Assembly: GCA_013138965.1 (NCBI GenBank)
Contig: WTBT01000057.1
Span: 1-64,000 of the forward strand
Reading direction: 5' to 3'
DNA: 64,000 nucleotides
Source of the DNA: Candidatus Aegiribacteria sp.
Lineage (GTDB): Bacteria > Fermentibacterota > Fermentibacteria > Fermentibacterales > JCC-6
Under the pieces are notes generated by a model. The model saw only the letters and a program-made list of their open reading frames with translations, was not told the origin of the DNA and did not search any database. Position 1 is the stretch's first letter. The number at the start of each line of letters is the position of its first letter. Positions 1 to 8,555 of the stretch are shown piece by piece. The position numbers and the translations under genes are program-made.

Positions 1-175
1 ATGCATGTCAAGTACTACAAATGCAGATTACATGTGTACAAATGTAAATACAATATTCTCCATATCTTGTTGTCCTCATAATATTTAAGGTGATATACTG
101 GATGTTTTTAGAAGAAACTACAGTCTAGCGGACAACATTTACCTCAGTAGTGACTTCTGGAATTTCATATATGTT

Positions 176-1237
176 GTGGATGCTCGAGTGATTGATGTAA
201 AGGGTTCGCATATCATGATCGAAGTTGACAGGTCATGGACTGAGTACGCTGAGCCAGGAGATATACTGACTTTCTCAGTTCCAATATCAGGAGTTTGTAT
301 ACAGCGGGAAAGTATGATCACGAAACCCCCGCAGTTGCCTTTTAGAATAGGGGAAAGCTATCTGCTTCTCAGTGAGCAAGGCAGGCTGCAGGGATTTGGT
401 GTGGAAGGGCTTGGCTTCTATCGGCTGCAGGGGTTTGGATGGGGCATTAGTCCATCAATGATCAGTCTCGCTGAGCTTGATTCTCTTGCTGTACACATCG
501 GGAACGATGCCGGCTTTGACTCAAGAAAATGGTTTGGCACCATAGCTTTTCCGTCTGGAGAACGTATCTCTATCCAGGAGTTGAATGAGTACTGCGTAAA
601 TTCTGGTTCTGATGAAGAAAGACAGTCTCCGATCTCATTCAGTCTTCAGAACAACTATCTTCACGTTGAGAGACCGGTTGGTATGCCCTGGAGCAGGACT
701 CACCATATCCACTTCTTTTCTGTCTTAGATTCTGTAGTAGGATCCAGGTTCTATCAGACCTCCATTCCGAGAGGTACTGTGATGAGTACTCAATGGGTTA
801 TAAATTGGATAAAAGGACGAGACCTATCGATTACAGTTCCAGTTCTAGATTGTTGTCCTATCCGAGAAATAGATATACAAGAACCAACTAGTTTGAAGCT
901 CTCTGGTTTTGGTATTTTCCTGTATCTTTCGGAACATGTGATGTATTTCGATTCCAATTTCCCGGAAATTCCTTATCAGGAAGGAACCATAAGTATTATC
1001 TCCAGTTCTTTCGACAGTCTTGGGAACTATTCCACCAGACTTCCAAGAATCAGACTTGATTTTCCGGAACTCGTATATGAACCGGGTATTCCGTATGCAT
1101 TTACAATTGAATCCGCTTTATGTAGCGAAACTGAGATTCTTGTTTACCTGTTTTATTCAGACAGCCTCAATAGCAAGTTCTATCCTGCTTTCAGATTCAG
1201 TATCTCCCTTGATGAATTCACAAGGAGTTCATTGTGA
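176..1237 (+). CDS. Hypothetical protein, start uncertain
   Basis: Unrecognised protein of about 353 residues read from a GTG at 176. The frame is open upstream to a stop at 86-88, and the residues encoded by 98-175 read like continuing protein (a Ser-Leu-Ala-Asp stretch, then Val-Val before Asp-Ala-Arg). The true start may therefore be a non-ATG codon near 98, where an AAGGTGA-like ribosome-binding site lies just upstream, or the 5' end has been lost. The first 80 or so residues resemble the beta-rich pattern of secreted proteins in which a 'V.V..V.GS...EV' segment is followed by 'PGD' and later by 'GE.YLLL'; this is only an impression. No signal peptide or membrane helix is visible. The stop overlaps the GTG of the next gene by 4 bp, so the two are probably translationally coupled. 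Base use is A+T-richer than in the housekeeping part of the window. Confidence 0.6.
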   Translation: MDARVIDVKGSHIMIEVDRSWTEYAEPGDILTFSVPISGVCIQRESMITKPPQLPFRIGESYLLLSEQGRLQGFGVEGLGFYRLQGFGWGISPSMISLAELDSLAVHIGNDAGFDSRKWFGTIAFPSGERISIQELNEYCVNSGSDEERQSPISFSLQNNYLHVERPVGMPWSRTHHIHFFSVLDSVVGSRFYQTSIPRGTVMSTQWVINWIKGRDLSITVPVLDCCPIREIDIQEPTSLKLSGFGIFLYLSEHVMYFDSNFPEIPYQEGTISIISSSFDSLGNYSTRLPRIRLDFPELVYEPGIPYAFTIESALCSETEILVYLFYSDSLNSKFYPAFRFSISLDEFTRSSL

Positions 1238-2280
1238 ATTCCAGTACGATTTCCATGTTGAAGCTGCAAGGTGGAGCACTTGTTGTTTTACTCTCACTCA
1301 CTGCATGCACTTCCAACTTATTCCAGAATGTTGAGAATTGCATTCCTCCAGACAGTCTAGTTGTTGTATCACAGAGTGGATTGAATTCCACAGTGATGTT
1401 CAATGCATGGCTCGGATCAGGACCAGACGGTTCAATCATCATTGAGAGTCTTGGTGAATTCTACTTGTTTGCTTCTCCAAATTGGGCTATTGAGCAATTT
1501 GAACTTGAATTACCTATTCCTTTACACGATATGGGAAGTCCCTCACTTGATATGGTCTACTGTGACGAGCTTGGTTATTTGGTTTCACTTGTAGGTAATG
1601 GACTATTTAGGATACCCTGGGGTGATCATGAAGCCGACAGTATTCTTGTTCTTGGTTCACATTACAGTAATAACTGCTGGTGGAATAGTCTAACCCTTCT
1701 GCAGGATAGTAGTACAGTTCTTGCATGCATCGATAAAAGTATTTATCTCATCAATAGTAGGAATATGACAGTATTGGACTCTCTTCATTTTAATACCGTT
1801 ATAAGAACCAGTGTCGTTGATAATGAAAAATCGCTTGTTTTCCTGCTACATTCAACCTGGGATTCCATATCTGTGGTCGATGTATCTACCGCAGATTTAC
1901 TTACTATTCAGAGAATGCTGTATCCTAATGTAGAGCTTGAAAATATCGGTTTGGCAGGCGACAAACTAATTGGTCAGAGAAGAGGAAGCTTGTTTGTCGT
2001 TAATTCAAGTACTGGCGTTTGTACTAGTATCTGGTCTCCTCCGGATGGTTCGATTCACAGGTTTGAATGGATGATGGCATATCCTTGGGGACCATATAAA
2101 TACAGAGTAGATCACGAAAACGATCTTATGGAGATGATAGATCTGACCGACCTTTCTGTTAGACAATCAGTTCCGTTCAATACGTTCTTCAAACCTCTTA
2201 TCTATTATACTACAGCAAAGGAAGGTATTGTCTATCACCCTTTATCAGGTACAGTATATAGACTCATCCCTTCAGATTGA
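1234..2280 (+). CDS. Lipoprotein, probable beta-propeller, unknown function
   Basis: Predicted lipoprotein of 348 residues. The N-terminus has a hydrophobic stretch ending in a lipobox (LSLTAC), with lipidated Cys near residue 25. The GTG at 1234 is preferred because AAGGAG lies at a good distance upstream and because it overlaps the previous stop; ATG 1255 would give a shorter signal peptide. The mature part is made of repeating short beta segments ('...LVSLVGNGLFRI', '...ISVVDVSTADLL', '...GSLFVVNSSTG') typical of propeller-type proteins with YVTN/WD-like blades, but no family could be named. It forms a two-gene unit with the gene before it. The region is A+T-rich and belongs to the accessory segment that precedes the group II intron. 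Confidence 0.75.
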   Translation: MNSSTISMLKLQGGALVVLLSLTACTSNLFQNVENCIPPDSLVVVSQSGLNSTVMFNAWLGSGPDGSIIIESLGEFYLFASPNWAIEQFELELPIPLHDMGSPSLDMVYCDELGYLVSLVGNGLFRIPWGDHEADSILVLGSHYSNNCWWNSLTLLQDSSTVLACIDKSIYLINSRNMTVLDSLHFNTVIRTSVVDNEKSLVFLLHSTWDSISVVDVSTADLLTIQRMLYPNVELENIGLAGDKLIGQRRGSLFVVNSSTGVCTSIWSPPDGSIHRFEWMMAYPWGPYKYRVDHENDLMEMIDLTDLSVRQSVPFNTFFKPLIYYTTAKEGIVYHPLSGTVYRLIPSD

Positions 2281-2678
2281 TCTCAATCAGTAAAAAAATA
2301 TTATATCACAGGTCTTCAACATCATAGAAAATAATTGCTGATTTATCAAAGATTTCTGAAATATAGGTTTTTACTCCTGAGAACAATTGATCTCCTTCTC
2401 ACGATATTCAGGCACGAAAAAGGTTATGACCCGTTTCAAAATTGCCAGCCACCTCTCTTGATTTTCGGATTTTTCCGGAAATGACTCGCGTTCCGCGAGT
2501 ATTCTTCACGGCATCGGGTATTGAATCTGCAGGACTGGATTTGTTTTCGATCCGAGAGAACTGAATGCTTTGAGTCCGAATGCAGAGGAGACTTCTGAGT
2601 TCGGTAGAATCGGTATGAAGGCAGATGATGACCTGTCTGTCAAGCGACAATATGTTCTTCCGGTAATATTAAATTTCG
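2281..2678. other. Intergenic exon upstream of group II intron
   Basis: About 400 bp with no gene I can support. It contains a small perfect hairpin at 2484-2500 (ACTCGCG, loop TTC, CGCGAGT). Short open frames occur on both strands (for example minus 2408-2650), but none has a convincing ribosome-binding site or recognisable family. The stretch about 2530-2678 on the plus strand is open for some 50 codons and might be a decayed gene end; this cannot be decided by eye. Confidence 0.4.
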
Positions 2679-3899
2679 GTGCGCCAAGCTAAGCTTTGCG
2701 CTTCTTATAAGGTGACCTGTTCGTGTTTTCTTGAACAGGGAGTCCCAATCGGGTAAAGCCTGACCAGCAGCCCGTACCGAGTGTTGCGCCTGTGGCGGAG
2801 CTAGAAAGTAGGTAGCGAACAAGATAGGTGAAGCGTACACAGGGAACATTGCAGGCCGCAAGGAAGACGTACCTTCCTGAAGTGATACAGCCTCGATAGA
2901 ATAATTGGAGCAGTTGGCGACAGATTCGAAAAACTGGAAGCCAGAACAAAAGAATCGTTATGGTAAGATTCTGGAGGGACTGCCGGGGTCGAAGAACGTG
3001 GCATGTAATGAGAGAAGCGTTGGGAACTTGGGAGACCTTTCCGCCTCCCGCGTATCGGGTAGGGCGTATCAACCAAAAGAAGAGCGTCCAATGGGCAGAA
3101 GGGAGTCAGATCATCCAATAGTACTCTGAGACGGTAAGGCCGATCACATGGGGAAGAGGATGACAGTATTATGCAGCATACAAAGGAAGAACATATGCAG
3201 ATAAGACAAGCTGATAAACATATGCAAACCTCACTGCATGGAATAGCAAAGAGAGCAAAGAGTTCACCCAAACACAGATTCGGTAACCTCATCAGTTTAC
3301 TGAGTGAGGACAATCTCATCTGGTGCTTTCCACAACTGAATCGGAAAGCTGCACCAGGCGTTGATGCTGTCGATTACGACATGTATGAAGCTGATCTGGA
3401 AGAGAATATCAAACGGATGGTAGATGACCTCAAGGGGAACAGGTACAAGGCGAAGCTTGTGAAACGCCGATACATTCCCAAAGCAGGAGGTATGAAGCGT
3501 CCACTTGGTATTCCAGCAGTCGGTGACAAGGTGTTACAAAAGGCAGTAGCCTTAATCCTGTCGGCCATCTACGAGGAGCATTTTCTTCCTTGCAGTCATG
3601 GGTATCGACGGGGAAAAGGTCCGCAACGCGCCGCTATTGAGCTGAGCAGAGACCTCCAGCGCGGACGATACGGCTGGATCGTCGATGCCGACATCAAAGG
3701 TTTTTTCGACAACATAGATCACGACTGGATGATGAGGATGCTGGAAGAGCGTATCGACGATAAGCGATTCCTCAGACTCATCCGCAAATGGTTGAAGGCC
3801 GGAATCCTTGAGGAAGACGGGCAGGTCTTGTATCCTGTAACCGGAACTCCTCAAGGTGGTATCGTTTCTGCGATATTGGCTAACATCTATTTGCACTAT

Positions 3900-5203
3900 G
3901 GAATCGGAAATGAATAACTCACTGGAAACCTATTGCATTAAGTTCTCCGGTGTTGTATTTTCCCTTCATGATAAAATTAGAGAAAGTGAACGAGATCAGA
4001 CTCAAGTACGAGGCATTGCGGCCTGAACTTGATGAACGCAGTTGCCGACTGTGGGCAGGAGCTGAAGCAAAGTCTTTGGGCCATGGTGGAGTTGCTGCTG
4101 TTTCTTCAGCAACTGGTCTTGCAGAAAGCACAATAAGAATTGGTAGAAAAGAACTTTCAGAGAAACGAGACGGGGAATCCCGTAGAGTTAGAAGAAAAGG
4201 TGCTGGCAGGAAACCACTTGAGATTAAGGATACTGAGCTTCTCAAACAATTGGATGCATTAGTCGAGCCGATCTCAAGAGGTGATCCTATGTCTCCTTTG
4301 AGGTGGACATGTAAAAGCACAAGACGCCTTGCGAGAGAGCTGACAGCACAAGGTCATCCTTGCAGTCATTCAAAAGTTGGACAATTACTTGCTGACTTAA
4401 ATTACAGTCTTCAAAGCACTCGGAAGAGGATGGAAGGAAAATCTCATGCTGATCGCGACGCTCAGTTTAAATTCATAAATTCCAGGGTTAAAGATTTTCA
4501 GAATCGTTGTCAGCCTGTTATCTCGGTGGATGCGAAAAAGAAAGAACTTATAGGACGCTTTTCTAATAATGGTCGCGAGTATCACCCCAAGGGATCCCCG
4601 GAAGAAGTCGAAACATATGATTTTCCCAGTTTAGCAAATGGCAAGGGAATTCCTTATGGGGTATATGACATGACAACCAATCAGGGCTGGGTGAGTGTAG
4701 GAACAGATCATGATACAGCTCAATTCGCGGTACAGACGATTCGTCAGTGGTGGGTTCAGATGGGTAGGATCGCTTATCCAGAAGCAAAAGAGCTCTTGAT
4801 TACCGCTGATGGAGGGGGTAGTAATGGTTCTCGTTGCCGGTTATGGAAGCTGGAGCTTCAGAAATTTGCAAATTGGGCACAAATAAATGTAACAGTATGT
4901 CATTTCCCCCCAGGTACAAGCAAATGGAATAAAATTGAGCATCGTATGTTTTCTCATATCACTCAAAATTGGCGCGGCAGACCTTTGACAAGTCACGATG
5001 TTATTGTTCAATTAATAGCAAATACTACTACCGAGAAGGGATTAAGAATCCGAGCTGCTCTCGACTCTGATAAATATCCAGTTGGATTAAAAGTGTCCGA
5101 CAAAGAAATGAAAGCAATTAATTTAAAACGAGATGAGTTTCATGGAGAATGGAATTACTCGATTTCACCGCCCTAAACCGATGAGTTATAAGCTTCCAGC
5201 TCC
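3900..5203 (+). mobile_element. ISAzo13-family insertion sequence
   Basis: 1304-bp element inserted into the maturase gene. Ends are imperfect inverted repeats: the left starts GGAATCGGAA and the right, read inward on the other strand, starts GGAGCTGGAA. Both share ATAACTCA at about 15 bases in. The host trinucleotide TAT is duplicated at 3897-3899 and 5204-5206. Removing the element and one TAT restores the maturase frame exactly, which fixes the boundaries well. It carries one transposase gene. Confidence 0.85.
3968..5176 (+). CDS. ISAzo13-type DDE transposase
   Basis: Transposase of 402 residues read from ATG 3968 (an in-frame TTG exists at 3950). The N-terminal third is a helix-rich DNA-binding part ('LDERSCRLWAGAEAKSLG..G...V..ATGLAESTIRIG'), typical of the ISAzo13/Rhodopirellula-type transposases. 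The catalytic core shows 'SVDAKKKELIG' (first Asp), 'ITADGGGSNG' (second Asp) and 'PPGTSKWNKIEHRMFSHI' (terminal Glu). The length is normal for the family and no frameshift is visible, so the enzyme is probably functional. It lies between the inverted repeats with little flanking sequence. Confidence 0.92.
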   Translation: MIKLEKVNEIRLKYEALRPELDERSCRLWAGAEAKSLGHGGVAAVSSATGLAESTIRIGRKELSEKRDGESRRVRRKGAGRKPLEIKDTELLKQLDALVEPISRGDPMSPLRWTCKSTRRLARELTAQGHPCSHSKVGQLLADLNYSLQSTRKRMEGKSHADRDAQFKFINSRVKDFQNRCQPVISVDAKKKELIGRFSNNGREYHPKGSPEEVETYDFPSLANGKGIPYGVYDMTTNQGWVSVGTDHDTAQFAVQTIRQWWVQMGRIAYPEAKELLITADGGGSNGSRCRLWKLELQKFANWAQINVTVCHFPPGTSKWNKIEHRMFSHITQNWRGRPLTSHDVIVQLIANTTTEKGLRIRAALDSDKYPVGLKVSDKEMKAINLKRDEFHGEWNYSISPP

Positions 5204-5840
5204 TATGCTCTTGATTTATGGGTCGAGAAGATAGTCAAACGTCACTGCCGTGGAGATGTCAAGTTAATGAGATTCGCGGATGATCTCGTTTGTTGTTTTC
5301 AGTATCGTGATGATATGATTCGTTTTTACAGAGTCCTTGGCAAACGCCTGGAGAAATTCAAGCTGGAACTCTCAGCAGAGAAAACTAGGGTTATCAGGTT
5401 TTCTCGATTTGATAGATCAGTGAGAAAGGCATTTACCTTTCTCGGCTTTGAATATCGCTGGGGCCTGAGTCGAACTGGCAAACCGCTTGTCATGATGAGG
5501 ACATCCAAGAAGAAATTTCACGCATCTCTTGCGGCATTCCGTACCTGGATAAAGAAAGTACGGAACATGTTCAGGACGGCGGAAATCTTCAAAAAGCTGA
5601 ATCAGAAGCTACGAGGGTACTGGAACTACTACGGAGTCAGTGGCAACAGCAAGATGCTGGGTAACTACTATTATGAGGTACTCAGAATCTTGTTCAAGTG
5701 GCTAAATCGGCGCAGTCAGCGGAAGAGTTGTAATTGGCAGGGATTCAGTGAAATGGTTAAACATTTCAAAGTGCCCGGCCCCCGAATAACAGGATACTGG
5801 GAATGAAACTATGCTCTTGTACGAAGCGAATAATACTGAG

Positions 5841-5913
5841 GAGCCTTGTGCAGGAAAACTGCACGCAGGGATCCACGAGGGGGCTGTCGGGTAACTGGCA
5901 GTCCTACCTCGAT
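5841..5913 (+). ncRNA. Group II intron domains V and VI
   Basis: Catalytic 3' end of the intron RNA. Domain V, 5841-5873: 5' GAGCC, inner stem GTGCAG/CTGCAC, GAAA loop; the basal helix has one mismatch relative to the usual sequence. Domain VI, about 5876-5910: CGAGG…CCTCG stem with an unpaired A at 5906 as likely branch point. The intron ends in AT, as the AY consensus requires. Confidence 0.75.
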
Positions 5914-6050
5914 CTCTGCAGGCAAGCAGCGACTGCAGCAGGCACTGTTTCCCGATGGTCTGGAGTACTCTTTGGAAGAGGGTTATTCGAACCCCAGAAT
6001 AGCGAAGGCCTTCAACGTCATAGAGGCGTCAAAGGCTTCACCGTCAAAAC
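5914..6050 (+). pseudogene. Site-specific (serine-type) recombinase, C-terminal remnant
   Basis: Only about 46 codons remain, directly after the intron 3' end, in the frame starting at 5915. They read 'GKQRLQQALFPDGLEY' and then 'AKAFNVIEASK', closely matching the C-terminal end of serine recombinases ('KQ.LQ..LFP.G..Y'). Neither the catalytic domain nor the recombinase domain is present upstream: the exon before the intron does not read as the expected preceding part. The frame runs into tRNA-Gln at 6051. I infer the relic of an integrase gene that sat beside a tRNA-Gln attachment site. The assignment rests on memory of the family motif. Confidence 0.55.
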
Positions 6051-6124
6051 TGGCTGGCGGGCAGGGATTCGAACCCCGATAAACGGAACCAGAATCCGTT
6101 GTCCTGCCGTTGGACGACCCGCCA
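6051..6124 (-). tRNA. tRNA-Gln (CTG anticodon)
   Basis: 74-nt tRNA on the minus strand with encoded CCA. The acceptor stem TGGCGGG pairs with CCCGCCA, the discriminator is G, the anticodon stem is ACGGA/TCCGT with loop TTCTGGT (anticodon CUG), and the T loop is GGTTCGAATCC. The 3' end abuts the recombinase remnant, which suggests the tRNA was used as an integration site. Confidence 0.95.
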
Positions 6125-6324
6125 GCGGAGCCGAAATTATAGGTCTTCAATGTCTGCTTTGTCAAGCAGTAAAGCAGTTATCTAATAATGACTACATTCT
6201 CCGTGAAGATTGTATCGTCAATCTGTAGCGATATTCTATAAACTGCTTCGGGCAGAGTTGAAAGGTCAGCGCTCAGGCAATCTTCTCCGGATTCACAGAT
6301 AGCTGCATAAATGAATTAAGATTT

Positions 6325-7332
6325 CTATCTGGGCAGAGGGGTTATGGCGTATTCAGCCTTGGTAAGGTCAATAACAGTCGTCGAATCAGCAGAAATCACT
6401 ATGTTCTGAAGCCATGTGCCTGTTACCTCACCCAGATGAGAAAACTGAACTTTCAACAGGAACTCTCCGGCACCAAGTTCGGTGGAAACCTTCTCGAAGG
6501 GATCGATGTATACGTTATCGATTACTGCTGTGTCAGGGCCAGATGGTATAAGCAGTTCAACGCTCCAGTCCCCTTCGATGAAATCCACCAGCGGTGTCGT
6601 GAGAAGGGTTCCAGTATCCCTGTAGTCTCCGGTGATGTTCCTCATTGAAGGATACTCGATAGCAGCTTTAACATACGCAAGCGGCGGTATTCCGTCTGAA
6701 AGACTATGCCATTCCTCGCCGGTCCAGATATCGAACCAGAGGTAGAGATTTCGATCAACTCCCGGAAACCAACCCTTTACAGGTCGGACGGGAATGCCCA
6801 TTGTCCTTAAGGATGCTCCGAGAAGGACCCATCTTCCCTCTCTGGAAGCCTGTCCCATAGGGATAATCTGGGTAGGAGTCAGAATTGAGCCATCGTTGGT
6901 GTATCGCGCTGAAGTGATTGTTCGAGTAATTACATCATTTATCTCTTCCGCCATTGCAACTGCTGTTTCTCCGGGTTGTACCCGCCTGGCGAGCCAGGCA
7001 CCCAGTGCAGATCTGTAGGATGAAAGCGGTTCATCGTCAATTCTGAAGGGAAGCAGGTAACGCAGGAAGATCGAATCAGGCAGAGACTCGTACCATATGT
7101 TTTTGGAATCCATGGCTTTCAGGATATGATCCTCAAGGATCGCAGCAGTCATGCCTGTCCTGTCCTCGGTTGGCATTGTAAGGAAAAGGCTTTCGATATA
7201 ACTGAGTGTATCTCCGGAATACTGATTGAAAACTTCCTCCCAGAAACCCGAATTTGATGGAATCTCAGCAAGGAGGGAATCGTGTTCTGCTGGGGAAAGA
7301 AGAAGCATAACGGAAACGAACACACTGACCAT
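6325..7332 (-). CDS. Secreted transglutaminase-like fold protein, catalytic residues missing
   Basis: 335-residue protein starting at ATG 7332 behind AAAGGGG. It has a short N-terminal signal-like hydrophobic stretch (residues 1-14). The central part, about residues 130-235, matches the layout of a transglutaminase core: 'LLGASLRTMGIPVRPVKGW' corresponds to the usual '..C...A...R..GIPAR.V.G', and 'LYLWFDIWTGEEWHSL' to the usual '.H.W.E.....GW..'. The catalytic Cys is replaced (Trp-Val in 'REGRWVLL') and the expected His is absent. It is therefore probably a non-catalytic family member. The C-terminal third is beta-rich. It stands alone, divergent from the gene at 7391. Confidence 0.75.
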   Translation of the reverse strand: MVSVFVSVMLLLSPAEHDSLLAEIPSNSGFWEEVFNQYSGDTLSYIESLFLTMPTEDRTGMTAAILEDHILKAMDSKNIWYESLPDSIFLRYLLPFRIDDEPLSSYRSALGAWLARRVQPGETAVAMAEEINDVITRTITSARYTNDGSILTPTQIIPMGQASREGRWVLLGASLRTMGIPVRPVKGWFPGVDRNLYLWFDIWTGEEWHSLSDGIPPLAYVKAAIEYPSMRNITGDYRDTGTLLTTPLVDFIEGDWSVELLIPSGPDTAVIDNVYIDPFEKVSTELGAGEFLLKVQFSHLGEVTGTWLQNIVISADSTTVIDLTKAEYAITPLPR

Positions 7333-7390
7333 GGTACAACCCCTTTCTTCAATGGTTATATACTATGGTATTCAAAAATAAGGAGAAAGT

Positions 7391-7738
7391 GTGAAAAATC
7401 TTGTAGGCGCATGGATTGTCGCAGGAGTGGCGCTCTGGCTGACAGCTATGATTCTCGGTGCCCGTATGGAATTCGCTGGTTTCTGGTCCATCGTATGGAC
7501 TGCTGCTGTTATTGGTCTGCTGAACTTCATTCTGGCGCCGATTCTGAACATCATGACATGTCCCGTATATCTGCTGACGCTGGGCCTGTCACGATTCCTT
7601 GTGAGCGGTCTTGTTCTTATCGTAGCCCGTGAGTGGGTAGGTGGATTCTACGTGGCCAGTTACTGGTGGGCCGTACTTGCTGCGGTGATAATATCCGTGC
7701 TGACAGGCGCTATTGATAGCATGATCGGCAGAAAGTAA
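7391..7738 (+). CDS. Phage-holin-4_2-like (PF04020-type) membrane protein
   Basis: 115-residue integral membrane protein with four predicted helices (about residues 5-24, 28-50, 58-78, 85-108). The layout 'GLLN.ILAPIL..MTCP.YLLTLGLSRFLVSGLVL' is typical of the small four-helix family PF04020. These proteins are common as single chromosomal genes and have no proven role despite the holin name. The GTG start at 7391 is chosen for the AGGAGA ribosome-binding site directly upstream and because it gives the family's normal length. It is divergent from the transglutaminase-like gene. Confidence 0.85.
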   Translation: MKNLVGAWIVAGVALWLTAMILGARMEFAGFWSIVWTAAVIGLLNFILAPILNIMTCPVYLLTLGLSRFLVSGLVLIVAREWVGGFYVASYWWAVLAAVIISVLTGAIDSMIGRK

Positions 7739-7802
7739 CAGGAAGCAGGCTGATTTCTATCGGATCGGGTGGTCGCAATCGGCTTCATGGGGTAAATGCG
7801 GT

Positions 7803-8489
7803 TTACGCCTTCCGTATTATTCCAACCGGTGTGCTTTCAGTCCCCTGGCCGAGGGGATTATCACTGAGAATTTCAATAAGCAGGTCTCTGTCGAGTTCGG
7901 GAGGGTATGCACCTAGAATATTGCCACCGAGATCATTCACATCCACGACAGCGGCTTTGCACATAAAGCGTTCTGAAATCGACCTGGAGACGTCGTCAGG
8001 GTTTTCGGGGGCGAGGCTTACCGCCCGGTTGAACGGGGGAATAGTTCCTTTTGTAGGCCCATCAATTGACCTGGCCCTTGATCCGGCTATCCGATAGAAG
8101 TCTCCCTTTCTGCCGAACAGTTTTCCCAGTGTGCCCATGAAGGCTGCAAAGAGAATCCTTGTTGTTCCGCATTCCCTGAGGGCGCATTCCATCGTCTCAG
8201 GCATTCCCAGCCCTATACCCGCAGGTGTTCTTGTCACGAATCCGCTTAATAGCACTGCAAGGCGACGCGGTTTAAGTGAGCCGTCATCCAGCAGGTAATA
8301 CCTTCCCTGGCTTGCGCCTACGGCTTTCTCGCTTACAAACAGAATATCATCAGGGAAAAGGGCTGCATGAGCTTCTTCAAGACCCTCCTTAATTGCCTCA
8401 AGAAGGTTGTCTCCTTTCAGTATAAGTCTGGTCTTGATGGGAATACGCTCCCAGGGAATACCTCTTGCGATTATTATTTTCTGTTTCAT
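7803..8489 (-). CDS. CofE-like F420-0:gamma-glutamyl ligase family protein
   Basis: 228 residues. 'FPDDILFVSEKAVGASQGR' is the hallmark of the CofE/F420-0:gamma-glutamyl ligase fold, followed by 'RTPAGIGLGMPETMECALRECG' and a later 'AVVDVNDLGGNILG' with acidic metal-binding residues. CofE itself adds glutamate to coenzyme F420-0. No other F420 gene is in the window, so the substrate here is open; many bacteria have CofE-like proteins without F420. Start ATG 8489 has only a weak upstream AAAGG. It faces the creatininase-like gene head to head. Confidence 0.8.
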   Translation of the reverse strand: MKQKIIIARGIPWERIPIKTRLILKGDNLLEAIKEGLEEAHAALFPDDILFVSEKAVGASQGRYYLLDDGSLKPRRLAVLLSGFVTRTPAGIGLGMPETMECALRECGTTRILFAAFMGTLGKLFGRKGDFYRIAGSRARSIDGPTKGTIPPFNRAVSLAPENPDDVSRSISERFMCKAAVVDVNDLGGNILGAYPPELDRDLLIEILSDNPLGQGTESTPVGIIRKA

Positions 8490-8555
8490 AATGTACCGTA
8501 CCTTTCAGGCGAGTATGCAGCAGGGTATAGCATCGAACAAGAGGAGGAAAAGAGA

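Larger units (their letters stand above)
3171..5806 (+). pseudogene. ltrA: Group II intron reverse transcriptase/maturase, split by IS
   Basis: The encoded protein would be 442 residues if 3900-5206 (the IS plus one TAT copy) were removed. The first part, 3171-3899, carries RT motifs 'IDHDWMM' and 'GTPQGG..S..LANIYLHY'. The second, 5207-5806, resumes in the same frame with 'ALDLWVEK', the active-site 'FADD' (YADD variant), and the thumb/maturase X domain with 'KLNQKLRGYWNYYG'. There is no C-terminal HNH endonuclease. As it stands, translation of the N-terminal part runs 5 codons into the IS and stops at 3917; the C-terminal half has an ATG at 5267 but no obvious translation signal. The intron therefore cannot make its own maturase and is immobile unless helped in trans. 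The exact in-frame rejoining argues that the insertion is recent. Confidence 0.9.
2679..5913 (+). mobile_element. Group II intron, interrupted by an insertion sequence
   Basis: The 5' boundary is placed at the GTGCGCC of 2679, matching the group II consensus GUGYG. The 3' end is placed at 5913 (…CTCGAT), after recognisable domains V and VI. Between them lie some 490 nt of structured leader rich in short complementary segments, then the maturase gene starting at 3171. Domain V (5841-5873) has the AGC triad, a GAAA tetraloop and a GTGCAG/CTGCAC stem. Domain VI follows with a candidate bulged branch-point A at 5906, 7 nt before the 3' end. Without the 1304-bp insertion plus its duplicated TAT, the intron would be about 1.9 kb, a normal length for a bacterial intron with its RT. 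The boundaries are inferred from consensus and should be within a few bases. Confidence 0.8.

Noticed and set aside
2408-2650. 80-codon frame on the minus strand before the intron
   Set aside because: No ribosome-binding site, no recognisable family and unbalanced composition; equally open frames exist on the plus strand.
2600-5970. Idea that the intron split one recombinase gene whose halves are the two exons
   Set aside because: Joined in the recombinase frame, the upstream exon reads a stop shortly before the junction and does not resemble the part of a recombinase expected there.
8367-8555. Longer N-terminus for the creatininase-like protein
   Set aside because: It would overlap the head of the opposite CofE-like gene and lacks a ribosome-binding site; GAGGAGG lies right before ATG 8556.
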